This document shows positions 1 through 6,933 of a DNA stretch of 64,000 bases, one piece after another. This stretch comes from Streptomyces sp. 135. Its GTDB lineage: Bacteria; Actinomycetota; Actinomycetes; Streptomycetales; Streptomycetaceae. The stretch spans positions 5,952,001-6,016,000 of the forward strand of contig NZ_CP075691.1 of assembly GCF_020026305.1 (NCBI RefSeq), given 5' to 3'. Position numbers and translations under genes: made by a program. The notes under the pieces were generated by a model. That model made no database searches and was not told where the DNA came from. It saw only the letters and a program-made list of their open reading frames with translations. How positions within the stretch are numbered: position 1 is the stretch's first letter; each line of letters starts with the position of its first letter.

Positions 1-681
1 CTGCATGGTGCGCCAGATGTCGAGGAGGCCCTCGCGGATCTCCTCCTCCGTGCGCCAGGCCTTCTCGTTCTCCAGCATCAGCGCGGAGATGGACAGGCCG
101 GTCTCCTGGGCGAGGCGCAGCAGCTCGTCGCCGGTGCGGAAGGGGTACTTGAGGACGGTGTCGTCCGGCACGATCGGGTTCTCACCCTCCGCGCCCTCCT
201 GCTCAAGCACCGTCTCGTCGACGACGAAGCCGCCGCCCACCGAGTAGTACGTCTTCTCCAGGACGAGGGCGCCCTCATGGTCGTACGCGAAGATCGTCAT
301 GCCGTTGGCGTGGTACGGCAGGGCCTTGCGGCGGTGCAGGATCAGGTCCTCGTCGAAGTCGAAGCCGATCTCGTGCATGCCGAGGAGGCTGAGGCGGCCG
401 CTGCTCTTGATCGCCTCGACCCGGGCGTCGGCACTCTCCACGTCCACCGTGCGCGGCGACTCGCCCTCCAGGCCGAGCAGCACGGCCTTCGGGGTGCCGT
501 GGCCGTGGCCGGTGGCTCCGAGCGAGCCGAAGAGCTCGGCCCGTATGGCGGTGGTGTGGGCCATGAGGCCCTCGTTCTTGAGGCGGCTCGCGAACATGCG
601 GGCGGCGCGCATCGGGCCGACCGTGTGGGAGCTGGACGGGCCGATGCCGATCGAGAACAGGTCGAAGACCGAGATGGCCAC
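1..681 (-). CDS. sdaA: L-serine ammonia-lyase (L-serine dehydratase), partial
   Basis: Deaminates L-serine to pyruvate and ammonia in the cytoplasm; the family uses a [4Fe-4S] cluster. The visible 227 residues are the N-terminal part, starting MAISVFDLFSIGIGPSSSHT. The SSSHTVGPMRA signature sits at about residues 16-26, as usual for single-chain bacterial enzymes with the beta domain first. The GTG start at 681 follows a GGAG ribosome site seven bases upstream. The cluster-binding cysteines of the alpha domain lie beyond the window edge, so completeness cannot be judged. It lies downstream of gcvT, gcvH and glyA on the same strand, so serine made from glycine can be converted to pyruvate. A 163-bp gap with its own hairpin and repeats separates it from glyA and may give it separate control. 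Confidence 0.93.
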   Translation of the reverse strand, partial: MAISVFDLFSIGIGPSSSHTVGPMRAARMFASRLKNEGLMAHTTAIRAELFGSLGATGHGHGTPKAVLLGLEGESPRTVDVESADARVEAIKSSGRLSLLGMHEIGFDFDEDLILHRRKALPYHANGMTIFAYDHEGALVLEKTYYSVGGGFVVDETVLEQEGAEGENPIVPDDTVLKYPFRTGDELLRLAQETGLSISALMLENEKAWRTEEEIREGLLDIWRTMQ

Positions 682-724
682 GGAGAACTCCAAAGACGAA
701 AAGATCAAGAGGCGGACGTGGTGC

Positions 725-762
725 GGGGCACCCTGCTCACTGTCCAGTGTGCGGGGTGCCCC
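725..762. other. Inverted repeat (hairpin) between glyA and sdaA
   Basis: GGGGCACCC at 725-733 is the exact reverse complement of GGGTGCCCC at 754-762. A second dyad, CACTG-TC-CAGTG, lies inside at 739-750, so a two-tier stem can form. No T-run follows in the direction of sdaA (minus strand); on the plus strand it is followed by GACCTTTC. It could be a weak terminator after glyA, an attenuating or processing structure ahead of sdaA, or a protein site. The role is inferred. Confidence 0.6.
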
Positions 763-774
763 GACCTTTCGTAC

Positions 775-832
775 GTACGAACAAAAGCGTACGAAGCTGT
801 TCCGGTCTGAAGTGTACGAAAAAGCGTACGAA
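775..832 (-). promoter_or_regulatory. Four GTACGAA repeats upstream of sdaA
   Basis: The heptamer GTACGAA (TTCGTAC on the coding strand of sdaA) occurs at 775-781, 789-795, 814-820 and 826-832, all in the same orientation, in the short gap between glyA and sdaA. Spacings are 14, 25 and 12 bases. Such clustering in a non-coding gap suggests an operator array or an AT-richer promoter for sdaA. No known regulator is recognised. CGTACG alone is a common word in Streptomyces, so the functional claim is tentative. Confidence 0.4.
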
Positions 833-844
833 ACTACTTCAGAA

Positions 845-2107
845 CTACTTCAGGCCGGGGTACAGCGGGTGCTTGTCGGCCAGGGCCGTCACGCGGGCCT
901 TGAGGGCGTCCGCGTCGAAGCCCGGCTTGAGGGCCTCGGCGATGATGTCGGCGACCTCGCGGAAGTCCTCCGTCTGGAAGCCGCGCGTGGCGAGTGCCGG
1001 GGTGCCGATCCGCAGGCCCGAGGTGACCATCGGGGGGCGCGGGTCGTTCGGGATCGCGTTGCGGTTGACCGTGATGCCGACCTCGTGGAGGCGGTCCTCG
1101 GCCTGCTGCCCGTCCAGCTCGGAGTTGCGCAGGTCCACCAGGACCAGGTGCACGTCCGTGCCGCCGGACAGGACGTCGACGCCGACGGCCTTCGCGTCGT
1201 CCTGGACGAGACGCTCGGCCAGGATGCGGGCACCGTCCAGGGTGCGCTGCTGGCGCTCCTTGAACTCCTCGCCCGCCGCGATCTTGAAGGAGACGGCCTT
1301 GGCCGCGATCACGTGCTCCAGCGGGCCGCCCTGGAAGCCGGGGAAGACCGCGGAGTTCAGCTTCTTCGCGAAGTCCTTGCTGCGGGCCAGGATGACGCCG
1401 CCGCGCGGGCCGCCCAGCGTCTTGTGCGTGGTGGAGGTCACCACGTCCGCGAACGGCACCGGGTTCGGGTGCAGCCCGGCGGCGACGAGACCGGCGAAGT
1501 GCGCCATGTCGACCCACAGGTACGCGCCGACCTCGTCCGCGATGCGGCGGAACTCGGCGAAGTCCAGGTGACGCGGGTACGCGGACCAGCCCGCGATGAT
1601 CACCTTGGGGCTGTTCTCCTTGGCCAGGCGCTCGACCTCGGCCATGTCGACCAGGCCGGCCTCGTCGACGTGGTACGCGACCACGTTGAACTGCTTGCCG
1701 GAGAAGTTCAGGCGCATGCCGTGGGTGAGGTGCCCGCCGTGTGCCAGGTCCAGGCCGAGGATCGTGTCGCCGGGCTGGGCGAGCGCGAAGAGGGCGGCCT
1801 GGTTGGCGGAGGCGCCGGAGTGCGGCTGGACGTTGGCGTACTCGGCGCCGAACAGGTCCTTGATCCGCTCGATCGCGAGCCGCTCGGTGACGTCGACGTG
1901 CTCGCAGCCGCCGTAGTAGCGGCGGCCGGGGTAGCCCTCGGCGTACTTGTTGGTGAGGACCGTCCCCTGGGCCTCCATGACGGCGACCGGAGCGAAGTTC
2001 TCCGAGGCGATCATTTCCAGGGTGGACTGCTGGCGGTGGAGCTCGGCGTCGACGGCTGCGGCGACCTCCGGGTCCAGCTCGTGCAGAGGGGTGTTCAGAA
2101 GCGACAT
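845..2107 (-). CDS. glyA: Serine hydroxymethyltransferase
   Basis: PLP enzyme that interconverts serine plus tetrahydrofolate with glycine plus 5,10-methylene-THF. The product is 420 residues, normal for the family, starting MSLLNTPLHELDPEVAAAVD. Landmarks include the ASENF motif (about residues 33-37), YAEGYPGRRYYGG and the PLP-lysine region VVTSTTHKTLGGPRGG. The ATG at 2107 is preceded by AAGGAT. The open frame extends further upstream but overlaps the end of gcvH, so the shorter start is chosen. It is 11 bases downstream of gcvH in a gcvT-gcvH-glyA unit: the methylene-THF and glycine handled by the cleavage system are used directly by this enzyme. It should respond to the upstream glycine riboswitch through co-transcription. 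Confidence 0.97.
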   Translation of the reverse strand: MSLLNTPLHELDPEVAAAVDAELHRQQSTLEMIASENFAPVAVMEAQGTVLTNKYAEGYPGRRYYGGCEHVDVTERLAIERIKDLFGAEYANVQPHSGASANQAALFALAQPGDTILGLDLAHGGHLTHGMRLNFSGKQFNVVAYHVDEAGLVDMAEVERLAKENSPKVIIAGWSAYPRHLDFAEFRRIADEVGAYLWVDMAHFAGLVAAGLHPNPVPFADVVTSTTHKTLGGPRGGVILARSKDFAKKLNSAVFPGFQGGPLEHVIAAKAVSFKIAAGEEFKERQQRTLDGARILAERLVQDDAKAVGVDVLSGGTDVHLVLVDLRNSELDGQQAEDRLHEVGITVNRNAIPNDPRPPMVTSGLRIGTPALATRGFQTEDFREVADIIAEALKPGFDADALKARVTALADKHPLYPGLK

Positions 2108-2118
2108 CGGGGAGATCC

Positions 2119-2496
2119 TTAGCTGCCGGAGAACTCGGTGTACTCGTCCGCGGAGAGCAGGTCCTTCGGCTCCTCCGTGGTGCGGACCTTGAAGAGCCAA
2201 CCGCCCTCGAACGGCGCGGAGTTCACCAGCGACGGGTCGTCCACGACGTCCTGGTTGGCCTCGACGACCTCGCCGGTGACCGGGGAGTAGAGGTCGCTGA
2301 CCGACTTGGTCGACTCCAGCTCGCCGCAGGTCTCGCCCGCGGTCACCGTGTCGCCGACCGCCGGAAGCTGCACGAAGACGACGTCACCGAGCGCGTTGGC
2401 CGCGTGCTCCGTGATGCCGACCGTCGAGACGCCCTCCTGGGCGTCCGACAGCCACTCGTGCTCCTTGCTGTAACGCAGCTGCTGGGGGTTGCTCAT
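2119..2496 (-). CDS. gcvH: Glycine cleavage system H protein
   Basis: Lipoyl carrier of the glycine cleavage complex, which shuttles the aminomethyl group from the P protein to the T protein. It has 125 residues, the usual size. The lipoylation motif GELESTKSVSDLYSPVTGE places the modified lysine at residue 64. The ATG start at 2496 begins MSNPQQLRYSKEHEWL and has an AGGAGAAT site just upstream. It lies 79 bases after gcvT and 11 before glyA on the same strand. The P protein gene (gcvP) is not in this window and must be encoded elsewhere. Confidence 0.97.
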   Translation of the reverse strand: MSNPQQLRYSKEHEWLSDAQEGVSTVGITEHAANALGDVVFVQLPAVGDTVTAGETCGELESTKSVSDLYSPVTGEVVEANQDVVDDPSLVNSAPFEGGWLFKVRTTEEPKDLLSADEYTEFSGS

Positions 2497-2575
2497 GACC
2501 TGAATTCTCCTGTACGCGGGTGGGTGCTGCGGAACGGGAAAGATGTGCGGGGGGTCACTTGTGACGGTCGAGGCG

Positions 2576-3700
2576 TCACTTCTGGCGCTTGTAGAACGGC
2601 AGCGCCACGACCTCGTACGGCTCATGCGTACCGCGGATGTCCACGCCCACACCGGGCGTGCCGGGAGCGGCGTGCTCCGCGTCCACGTACGCCATCGCGA
2701 TCGGCTTGCCCAGCGTCGGGGACGGGGCGCCGGAGGTGACCTCGCCGATGACCTCGCCGTCCGCGACCACGGAGAAGCCCGCGCGCGGGACGCGGCGGCC
2801 CTCGGCGATCAGGCCGACCAGCTTGCGCGGCGGGGCGGACTCGGCGCGCTCGGCGGCGGCGGCCAGGGCCGCGCGGCCCACGAAGGAGTCCGACTGCGAC
2901 GTCTTGTCGAACTTCACCACCCGGCCGAGGCCCGCGTCGAACGGCGTGAGCCCGGCGGTCAGCTCGTGCCCGTACAGCGGCATGCCCGCCTCCAGGCGCA
3001 GCGTGTCGCGGCAGGAGAGACCCGCCGGGACCATGCCGACGGGGGTGCCGGCCTCCATGAGGGCGTTCCACAGCTTCTCGGCGTCACCGGGGGCGACGAA
3101 CAGCTCGAAGCCGTCCTCGCCGGTGTAGCCCGTGCGGGCGATCAGCGCGGGGACGCCCGCGACGGTGCCGGGCAGGCCCGCGTAGTACTTCAGGCCGTCC
3201 AGGTCGGCGTCCGTCAGGGACTTCAGGATGCCGGGGGACTCCGGGCCCTGGACGGCGAGCAGCGCGTACGCGTCGCGGTCGTCGCGGACCTCGGCGTCGA
3301 AGCCGTCGGCGCGGGCGGTGAGGGTGTCAAGGACGACCTGCGCGTTGGAGGCGTTGGCGACCACCATGTACTCGGTCTCGCCCAGGCGGTACACGATCAG
3401 GTCGTCCAGGATGCCGCCGTCCTCGGCGACGATCATGGTGTAGCGGGCGCGGCCGACACCGACGGAGCCGATGTTGCCGACGAGCGAGAAGTTCAGGAAG
3501 TCGACGGCCCCGGGGCCGGTGACGGTGATCTCGCCCATGTGGGAGAGGTCGAAGAGACCGGCCTTGGTGCGTACGGCGTTGTGCTCGTCGCGCTCGCTGG
3601 CGTACCGCAGCGGCATGTCCCAGCCCGCGAAGTCGGTCATGGTCGCGCCGAGCGCGCGATGCACGGCATCGAGGGCGGTCAGACGGGGGGCAGTGCTCAT
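2576..3700 (-). CDS. gcvT: Glycine cleavage system aminomethyltransferase (T protein)
   Basis: Transfers the methylene carbon from aminomethyl-lipoyl-H protein to tetrahydrofolate and releases ammonia. It has 374 residues, typical for bacterial GcvT. Family motifs include FAGWDMPLRY near the N-terminus, FDLSHMGEI and the C-terminal PFYKR. The ATG at 3700 (MSTAPRLTALDAVH) has GGGAG nine bases upstream; an earlier in-frame start at 3745 would place coding sequence inside the riboswitch region and is rejected. First gene of the gcvT-gcvH-glyA-sdaA run and the direct target of the tandem glycine riboswitch at 3737-3950. Confidence 0.97.
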   Translation of the reverse strand: MSTAPRLTALDAVHRALGATMTDFAGWDMPLRYASERDEHNAVRTKAGLFDLSHMGEITVTGPGAVDFLNFSLVGNIGSVGVGRARYTMIVAEDGGILDDLIVYRLGETEYMVVANASNAQVVLDTLTARADGFDAEVRDDRDAYALLAVQGPESPGILKSLTDADLDGLKYYAGLPGTVAGVPALIARTGYTGEDGFELFVAPGDAEKLWNALMEAGTPVGMVPAGLSCRDTLRLEAGMPLYGHELTAGLTPFDAGLGRVVKFDKTSQSDSFVGRAALAAAAERAESAPPRKLVGLIAEGRRVPRAGFSVVADGEVIGEVTSGAPSPTLGKPIAMAYVDAEHAAPGTPGVGVDIRGTHEPYEVVALPFYKRQK

Positions 3701-3736
3701 GAAGAAAACTCCCAGGGCATGACGGGCGAGGTCGAT

Positions 3737-3950
3737 CCTCCCCATCTGTCATCGGAACCTGAGAGGTTCGCCGCGAGCGTCCCGGCACACGGGACGCACG
3801 GCTTGCACCTTGGGTGGGACCGACGGCTGCCGGCCCGCTTTTCAGATGTGCCTCGCCCGCGCGGTACGGGGCCTGAGAGATTCAAGGGAGGGACTTGCTC
3901 CTTCGGCGCCCCGGGCCCATACATGCTGGTCCGGGAACTCTCCCGCGCGG
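3737..3950 (-). promoter_or_regulatory. Tandem glycine riboswitch upstream of gcvT
   Basis: On the minus strand the leader shows two glycine aptamer signatures in series. The first runs from CGGGAGAG through GCCGAAGGAGCAA to AATCTCTCAGGC. The second contains GGTGCAAGCC and GCGAACCTCTCAGG and ends ACAGATGGGGAGG. The duplicated CTCTCAGG boxes, about 100 bases apart, are diagnostic of the cooperative two-aptamer form. Only 36 bases separate the last helix from the gcvT ATG, and no T-tailed terminator is visible, so control may be translational or by another route. Glycine riboswitches that activate the cleavage system have been reported in Streptomyces griseus. Helix borders are approximate. Confidence 0.93.
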
Positions 3951-3962
3951 ATTCAAACGGCC

Positions 3963-3991
3963 GGTATGGAGTTGGCGCGCACATCATTGCA
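3963..3991 (-). promoter_or_regulatory. Candidate promoter of the glycine riboswitch/gcvT transcript
   Basis: Minus-strand hexamers TGCAAT (3986-3991) and CATACC (3963-3968) are 17 bases apart. The predicted start point falls a few bases before the first aptamer helix, which fits the riboswitch boundary. Both boxes are weak matches, so this is positional inference. Confidence 0.35.
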
Positions 3992-4032
3992 CGCGACCGT
4001 GGCCAGGGGGGACGTGTGGTCGAGTAATCCTC

Positions 4033-4060
4033 TTGTGCCGCATTACCTTCTCTTTACACT
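4033..4060 (+). promoter_or_regulatory. Candidate promoter of the ATPase gene
   Basis: TTGTGC at 4033-4038 and TACACT at 4055-4060, 16 bases apart, resemble a housekeeping sigma promoter in this local AT-rich stretch. A leader of roughly 12 bases would precede the GTG at 4079. It is divergent from the gcvT promoter. Confidence 0.4.
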
Positions 4061-4078
4061 TGCCGGGGAAAGCAGTAC

Positions 4079-4777
4079 GTGACCGCTATGGGGAGGCCGA
4101 TCACGGTGCGCAGCAGGACGAGTGTCTACGCCACTACCACGGGGGTGGCGCTGCCGAAGCAGGCTGCCGCCCCGCTCCGGGAGGGCTGCGGCCCGCTTCC
4201 CGTGGCCGTCGTCCGCGATCTGCGGCAGCGGGCCGGGCACAGCCCGCGCCGCCTCACCTTCGCCGAGGGCGACCTGGTCGTCGTCTCCGGGCTGCCCGGT
4301 GGCGGAAAGTCGACGCTGATGCGGCAGGCCGTCAGCGGCATCCGCGTCGACTCCCAGGACACCCGCGACCGCTGGGCGGCCCGCATGCCGCGGCTGCTGC
4401 CGTACGCCGTCTACCGCCCCGTGGTCCGCCTCGCGCACTACGCGGGCCTTCGCCGGATCCTGCGCTCCGGCGCCGGCGTCGTCGTGCACGACTGCGGCAC
4501 CCAGGCGTGGGTGCGCCGCTGGCTCGCCCGGGAGGCCCTGCGGCGCGGCGGGACGCTGCATCTGCTGCTCCTCGACGTCCCCGCCGACACCGCGCTCCAG
4601 GGCCAGCGCGAGCGCGGCCGTGGCGTCTCGCGGTACGCCTTCGCCCGGCACCGCAGAGTGATCGCGCGGCTCGTGGCGGCCGCCGAGCGAGGCGACCTGC
4701 CGCGCGGCTGCGGCTCCGCGGTGCTGCTCGACCGCGCGGCGGCGCAGGTGCTGCGGGAGATCGCCTTCGACCGCTGA
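4079..4777 (+). CDS. P-loop ATP-binding protein (AAA/kinase-like)
   Basis: A 232-residue cytoplasmic protein with a clear Walker A motif, VVSGLPGGGKSTLMRQ, at about residues 69-84. The downstream segment VDSQDTRDRW and the central GAGVVVHDCG stretch resemble small nucleotide or sugar kinase and zeta-toxin-like folds, where the ATP gamma-phosphate is moved to a small acceptor; the substrate cannot be told. There are no membrane segments. The GTG start at 4079 is close to a TACACT box; an ATG nine bases later (4088) is an alternative. The gene is divergent from gcvT across a 378-bp regulatory region and lies 61 bases before the first SseB-like gene. Called hypothetical with a firm nucleotide-binding fold. 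Confidence 0.7.
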   Translation: MTAMGRPITVRSRTSVYATTTGVALPKQAAAPLREGCGPLPVAVVRDLRQRAGHSPRRLTFAEGDLVVVSGLPGGGKSTLMRQAVSGIRVDSQDTRDRWAARMPRLLPYAVYRPVVRLAHYAGLRRILRSGAGVVVHDCGTQAWVRRWLAREALRRGGTLHLLLLDVPADTALQGQRERGRGVSRYAFARHRRVIARLVAAAERGDLPRGCGSAVLLDRAAAQVLREIAFDR

Positions 4778-4838
4778 GGACCAGCGGCGTTAGGGTGCGA
4801 GCCGCAGGCAGAGCGGTCGCGAGCAGGGGTTGGGACAG

Positions 4839-5618
4839 ATGGACTTTCCGGCGCAGGCACACGCCCATCCGTACGGCGGATGGCCGGGCAACGAACTGGA
4901 GCAGGTCCTCGCGGCCTCGCTCGGCGCCCCCGCCTCGGCGGGTGCCCGCATAGTCGAGGTGCTGGGCCGCAGCCGGCTCTGGATCCCGCTGCCCAACGGC
5001 GGCGGCCCCGAAAGCGGCACCCTCGACCTGCCGACCCTGGAGATCGACGGACAGGCGTACGTCCCCGTCTTCACCTCCGAGGAGCAGTTCCGCCAGGCGC
5101 TCGGCGGCGCGGCCGACCGCATGGGGTGCACGGTGGCGCCCGCCGTGGAGTTCGCGCGGGGCCTTCCGCCGCAGCTGGGCATCGTGCTGAACCCGGACGG
5201 CACCGTCGGCGTCCCCCTGCCGCCGCCCGCCGTGGCCGAGCTGTGCCGGGCCGGCCGCACCCCGCTGGACGGGCCCGCCACCGGCGGCCGGGTCCGTCTC
5301 TTCGAGCCGGACTGGCAGGAGGACCCGGTGGGCTTCCTGGCCGCCGCGGGCCGTGAATTCGAGGCGGCGGGCGTCGTGCTCACCGCGCGCCGCTGCCTGG
5401 CCGCCATCGAGACGGACGACCCGACCCTCTTCGTCGGCGTCGAACTGGCCACCTGGGAGGGCGACGCCCGCGACCTCCCGATGCAGGCCCTCGGCCGTGC
5501 CCTGACCCTGGTCCCGGTCCCCTGGCCGGTCAACCTCGTCCTGCTCGACGTGGCCCAGGACCCGGTGGCGGACTGGCTCCGCGCGAAGGTGCGGCCGTTC
5601 TACCTCCGGGGGGCCTGA
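4839..5618 (+). CDS. Enhanced serine sensitivity protein SseB-like (copy 1)
   Basis: A 259-residue soluble protein starting MDFPAQAHAHPYGGWPGNE. It matches the SseB N-terminal and C-terminal domain layout found in Streptomyces proteins annotated as enhanced serine sensitivity protein. An N-terminal half carries LWIPLPNGG and the YVPVFTSEEQFRQA region, and the C-terminal half ends DPVADWLRAKVRPFY. The biochemical role is unknown; the family name comes from an E. coli serine-sensitivity phenotype. The ATG at 4839 is nine bases after AGGGG; a TTG at 4830 is too close to that site. TAGGGT at about 4790 may be its -10 box. Proximity to serine and glycine genes is suggestive only. It is followed 183 bases later by a paralogue with the same C-terminal signature. 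Confidence 0.78.
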   Translation: MDFPAQAHAHPYGGWPGNELEQVLAASLGAPASAGARIVEVLGRSRLWIPLPNGGGPESGTLDLPTLEIDGQAYVPVFTSEEQFRQALGGAADRMGCTVAPAVEFARGLPPQLGIVLNPDGTVGVPLPPPAVAELCRAGRTPLDGPATGGRVRLFEPDWQEDPVGFLAAAGREFEAAGVVLTARRCLAAIETDDPTLFVGVELATWEGDARDLPMQALGRALTLVPVPWPVNLVLLDVAQDPVADWLRAKVRPFYLRGA

Positions 5619-5801
5619 GTCGCGGGGCCTGAGTCGCGGGGCCCGAGTCCAAGGGGGCCGCGACCCTCGACGTCGCGTACGTCAAGTCCGGGCAGGGATC
5701 GACGCTTAAGCTGGTTCCAAGACCGGGTCCGTCAGGGCAGGGCAGGGCAGGTCCATGGAGTCGATCGAGTCGTCGGGTTCGGCGTGAAGGGGCGGTTACG
5801 G

Positions 5802-6614
5802 GTGAGTGCGTCGGGCACGGCCGCGGGCGATGGGGTCTCCCCTGGCCGAGCACAGCCGAGACCGGGAGGACAGGTCGAGCAGCTGCTGCGCCAAGTGACG
5901 CCGGGGCGTTACGACGCGTACGAGGCACTGCTGCGCGCGCTCGCCGCCGAGCAGCTGTGGATGCTGCTCTGGCACGGCCAGGCCGGCTCCCCCGACGCCC
6001 AGTACGGGAACATGGAGGTCGAGGGCCTCGGCTACGCCCCCTGCGTGACCTCCGCCCAGGAGCTGTCCGCCAGCGGCTGGAACCGCTCTTACGAGGTCGT
6101 GCGCGGCATCGACGTCGCCCGCACCCTGTACCCGGACCACTACGGCCTGTGGCTCAATCCGCACGCCCCCGGCGGCGGCGTCGGCATTCCCTGGCTGGAT
6201 CTGCGCCGCATCGCCTCGGGCCTCGACCTGCTGCCCGCGGGACCGCTCAGGCTGACCGAGCCGAACATCGAGATCCCCCAGTTCTACGCCCTGTTGACGC
6301 AGAACGCGCACCGCACCCCCGTCGTGCGCTCACTGCGCCGCGCCTGGGTGCAGCCCGCGCTCGGGGCGCCCTATCTGGCCATCGGCCTCGACGTGTACGA
6401 CACGTCACCGCCGTCGGTCGACGCGGTGCGCACGATGATGCAGCAGTCCATCTCCGCCGTCCCCGAGGGCCTGCCCGTGTCGACGGTCGCGATGTCCGAC
6501 GACCACGACCCGGTCGCCATGTGGCTGCGGGCCAACGCCCGGCCGTTCTACGACCGCGAGGCCCAGGCCGCGCCCGCCCCGGCCGGCGGGTACGGCTACC
6601 CCGCGCAGTACTGA
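5802..6614 (+). CDS. Enhanced serine sensitivity protein SseB-like (copy 2)
   Basis: A 270-residue protein related to the preceding gene: its C-terminal region DPVAMWLRANARPFYDRE parallels DPVADWLRAKVRPFY in copy 1. The N-terminal 30 residues are low-complexity. The body begins QVEQLLRQVTPGRYDAYEALLRALA, includes an SseB-like CVTSAQELSASGW segment, and there is a short Ala/Pro/Gly tail. The GTG at 5802 is chosen because GAAGGGG lies nine bases upstream; GTG 5784 overlaps that site. The two genes are probably an old tandem duplication. Function is unknown, and cytoplasmic location is inferred from the lack of a signal peptide. Confidence 0.72.
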   Translation: MSASGTAAGDGVSPGRAQPRPGGQVEQLLRQVTPGRYDAYEALLRALAAEQLWMLLWHGQAGSPDAQYGNMEVEGLGYAPCVTSAQELSASGWNRSYEVVRGIDVARTLYPDHYGLWLNPHAPGGGVGIPWLDLRRIASGLDLLPAGPLRLTEPNIEIPQFYALLTQNAHRTPVVRSLRRAWVQPALGAPYLAIGLDVYDTSPPSVDAVRTMMQQSISAVPEGLPVSTVAMSDDHDPVAMWLRANARPFYDREAQAAPAPAGGYGYPAQY

Positions 6615-6933
6615 ACAGCAGCTGAACGGCACTGAACAGCGGGAATGGACACGATGACCGTTCTGATGGGGGTGGGGCCCTATAGGCTCCCGTGCCGCCT
6701 TGCGCCCCAACTGCCCCGTGTTCGACCCTCGTTCACTCGCGTCCGCATAACGGAACACCTCGATCAGCATCACGGTTGCGCATCCTTTCCCCGTCAAGTC
6801 TGGTAACAGATCACAACGTGGATGAAGACTCCCGCTCCAAGGGGCCTTCGCCCCTGCGTACGACGGACTGATCACGTCGCTACAGCGGCAAGTGCGGGCC
6901 GGTCACCACCGGTTGAGAGGGGTCCCTGCCACG
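6611..6933 (+). promoter_or_regulatory. Leader of the oligopeptide ABC operon with three CTGAAC repeats
   Basis: This 319-bp gap has no convincing gene. CTGAAC occurs at 6611, 6622 and 6632, spaced 11 and 10 bases. On the minus strand this reads GTTCAG three times with helical-turn spacing, resembling the direct-repeat layout of PhoP boxes (GTTCACC units of 11 bases), and a lone GTTCACT is at 6731. The remainder is a long leader ending with GAGAGGGG before the ATG at 6934. A short frame beginning ATG at 6654 has no good ribosome site and is not called. Confidence 0.4.

Noticed and set aside
6654..6809. A short frame starting ATGACCGTTCTG in the ABC operon leader, as a leader peptide or small gene.
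   Set aside because: No ribosome site, no coding bias and no repeated residue pattern that would suggest attenuation.
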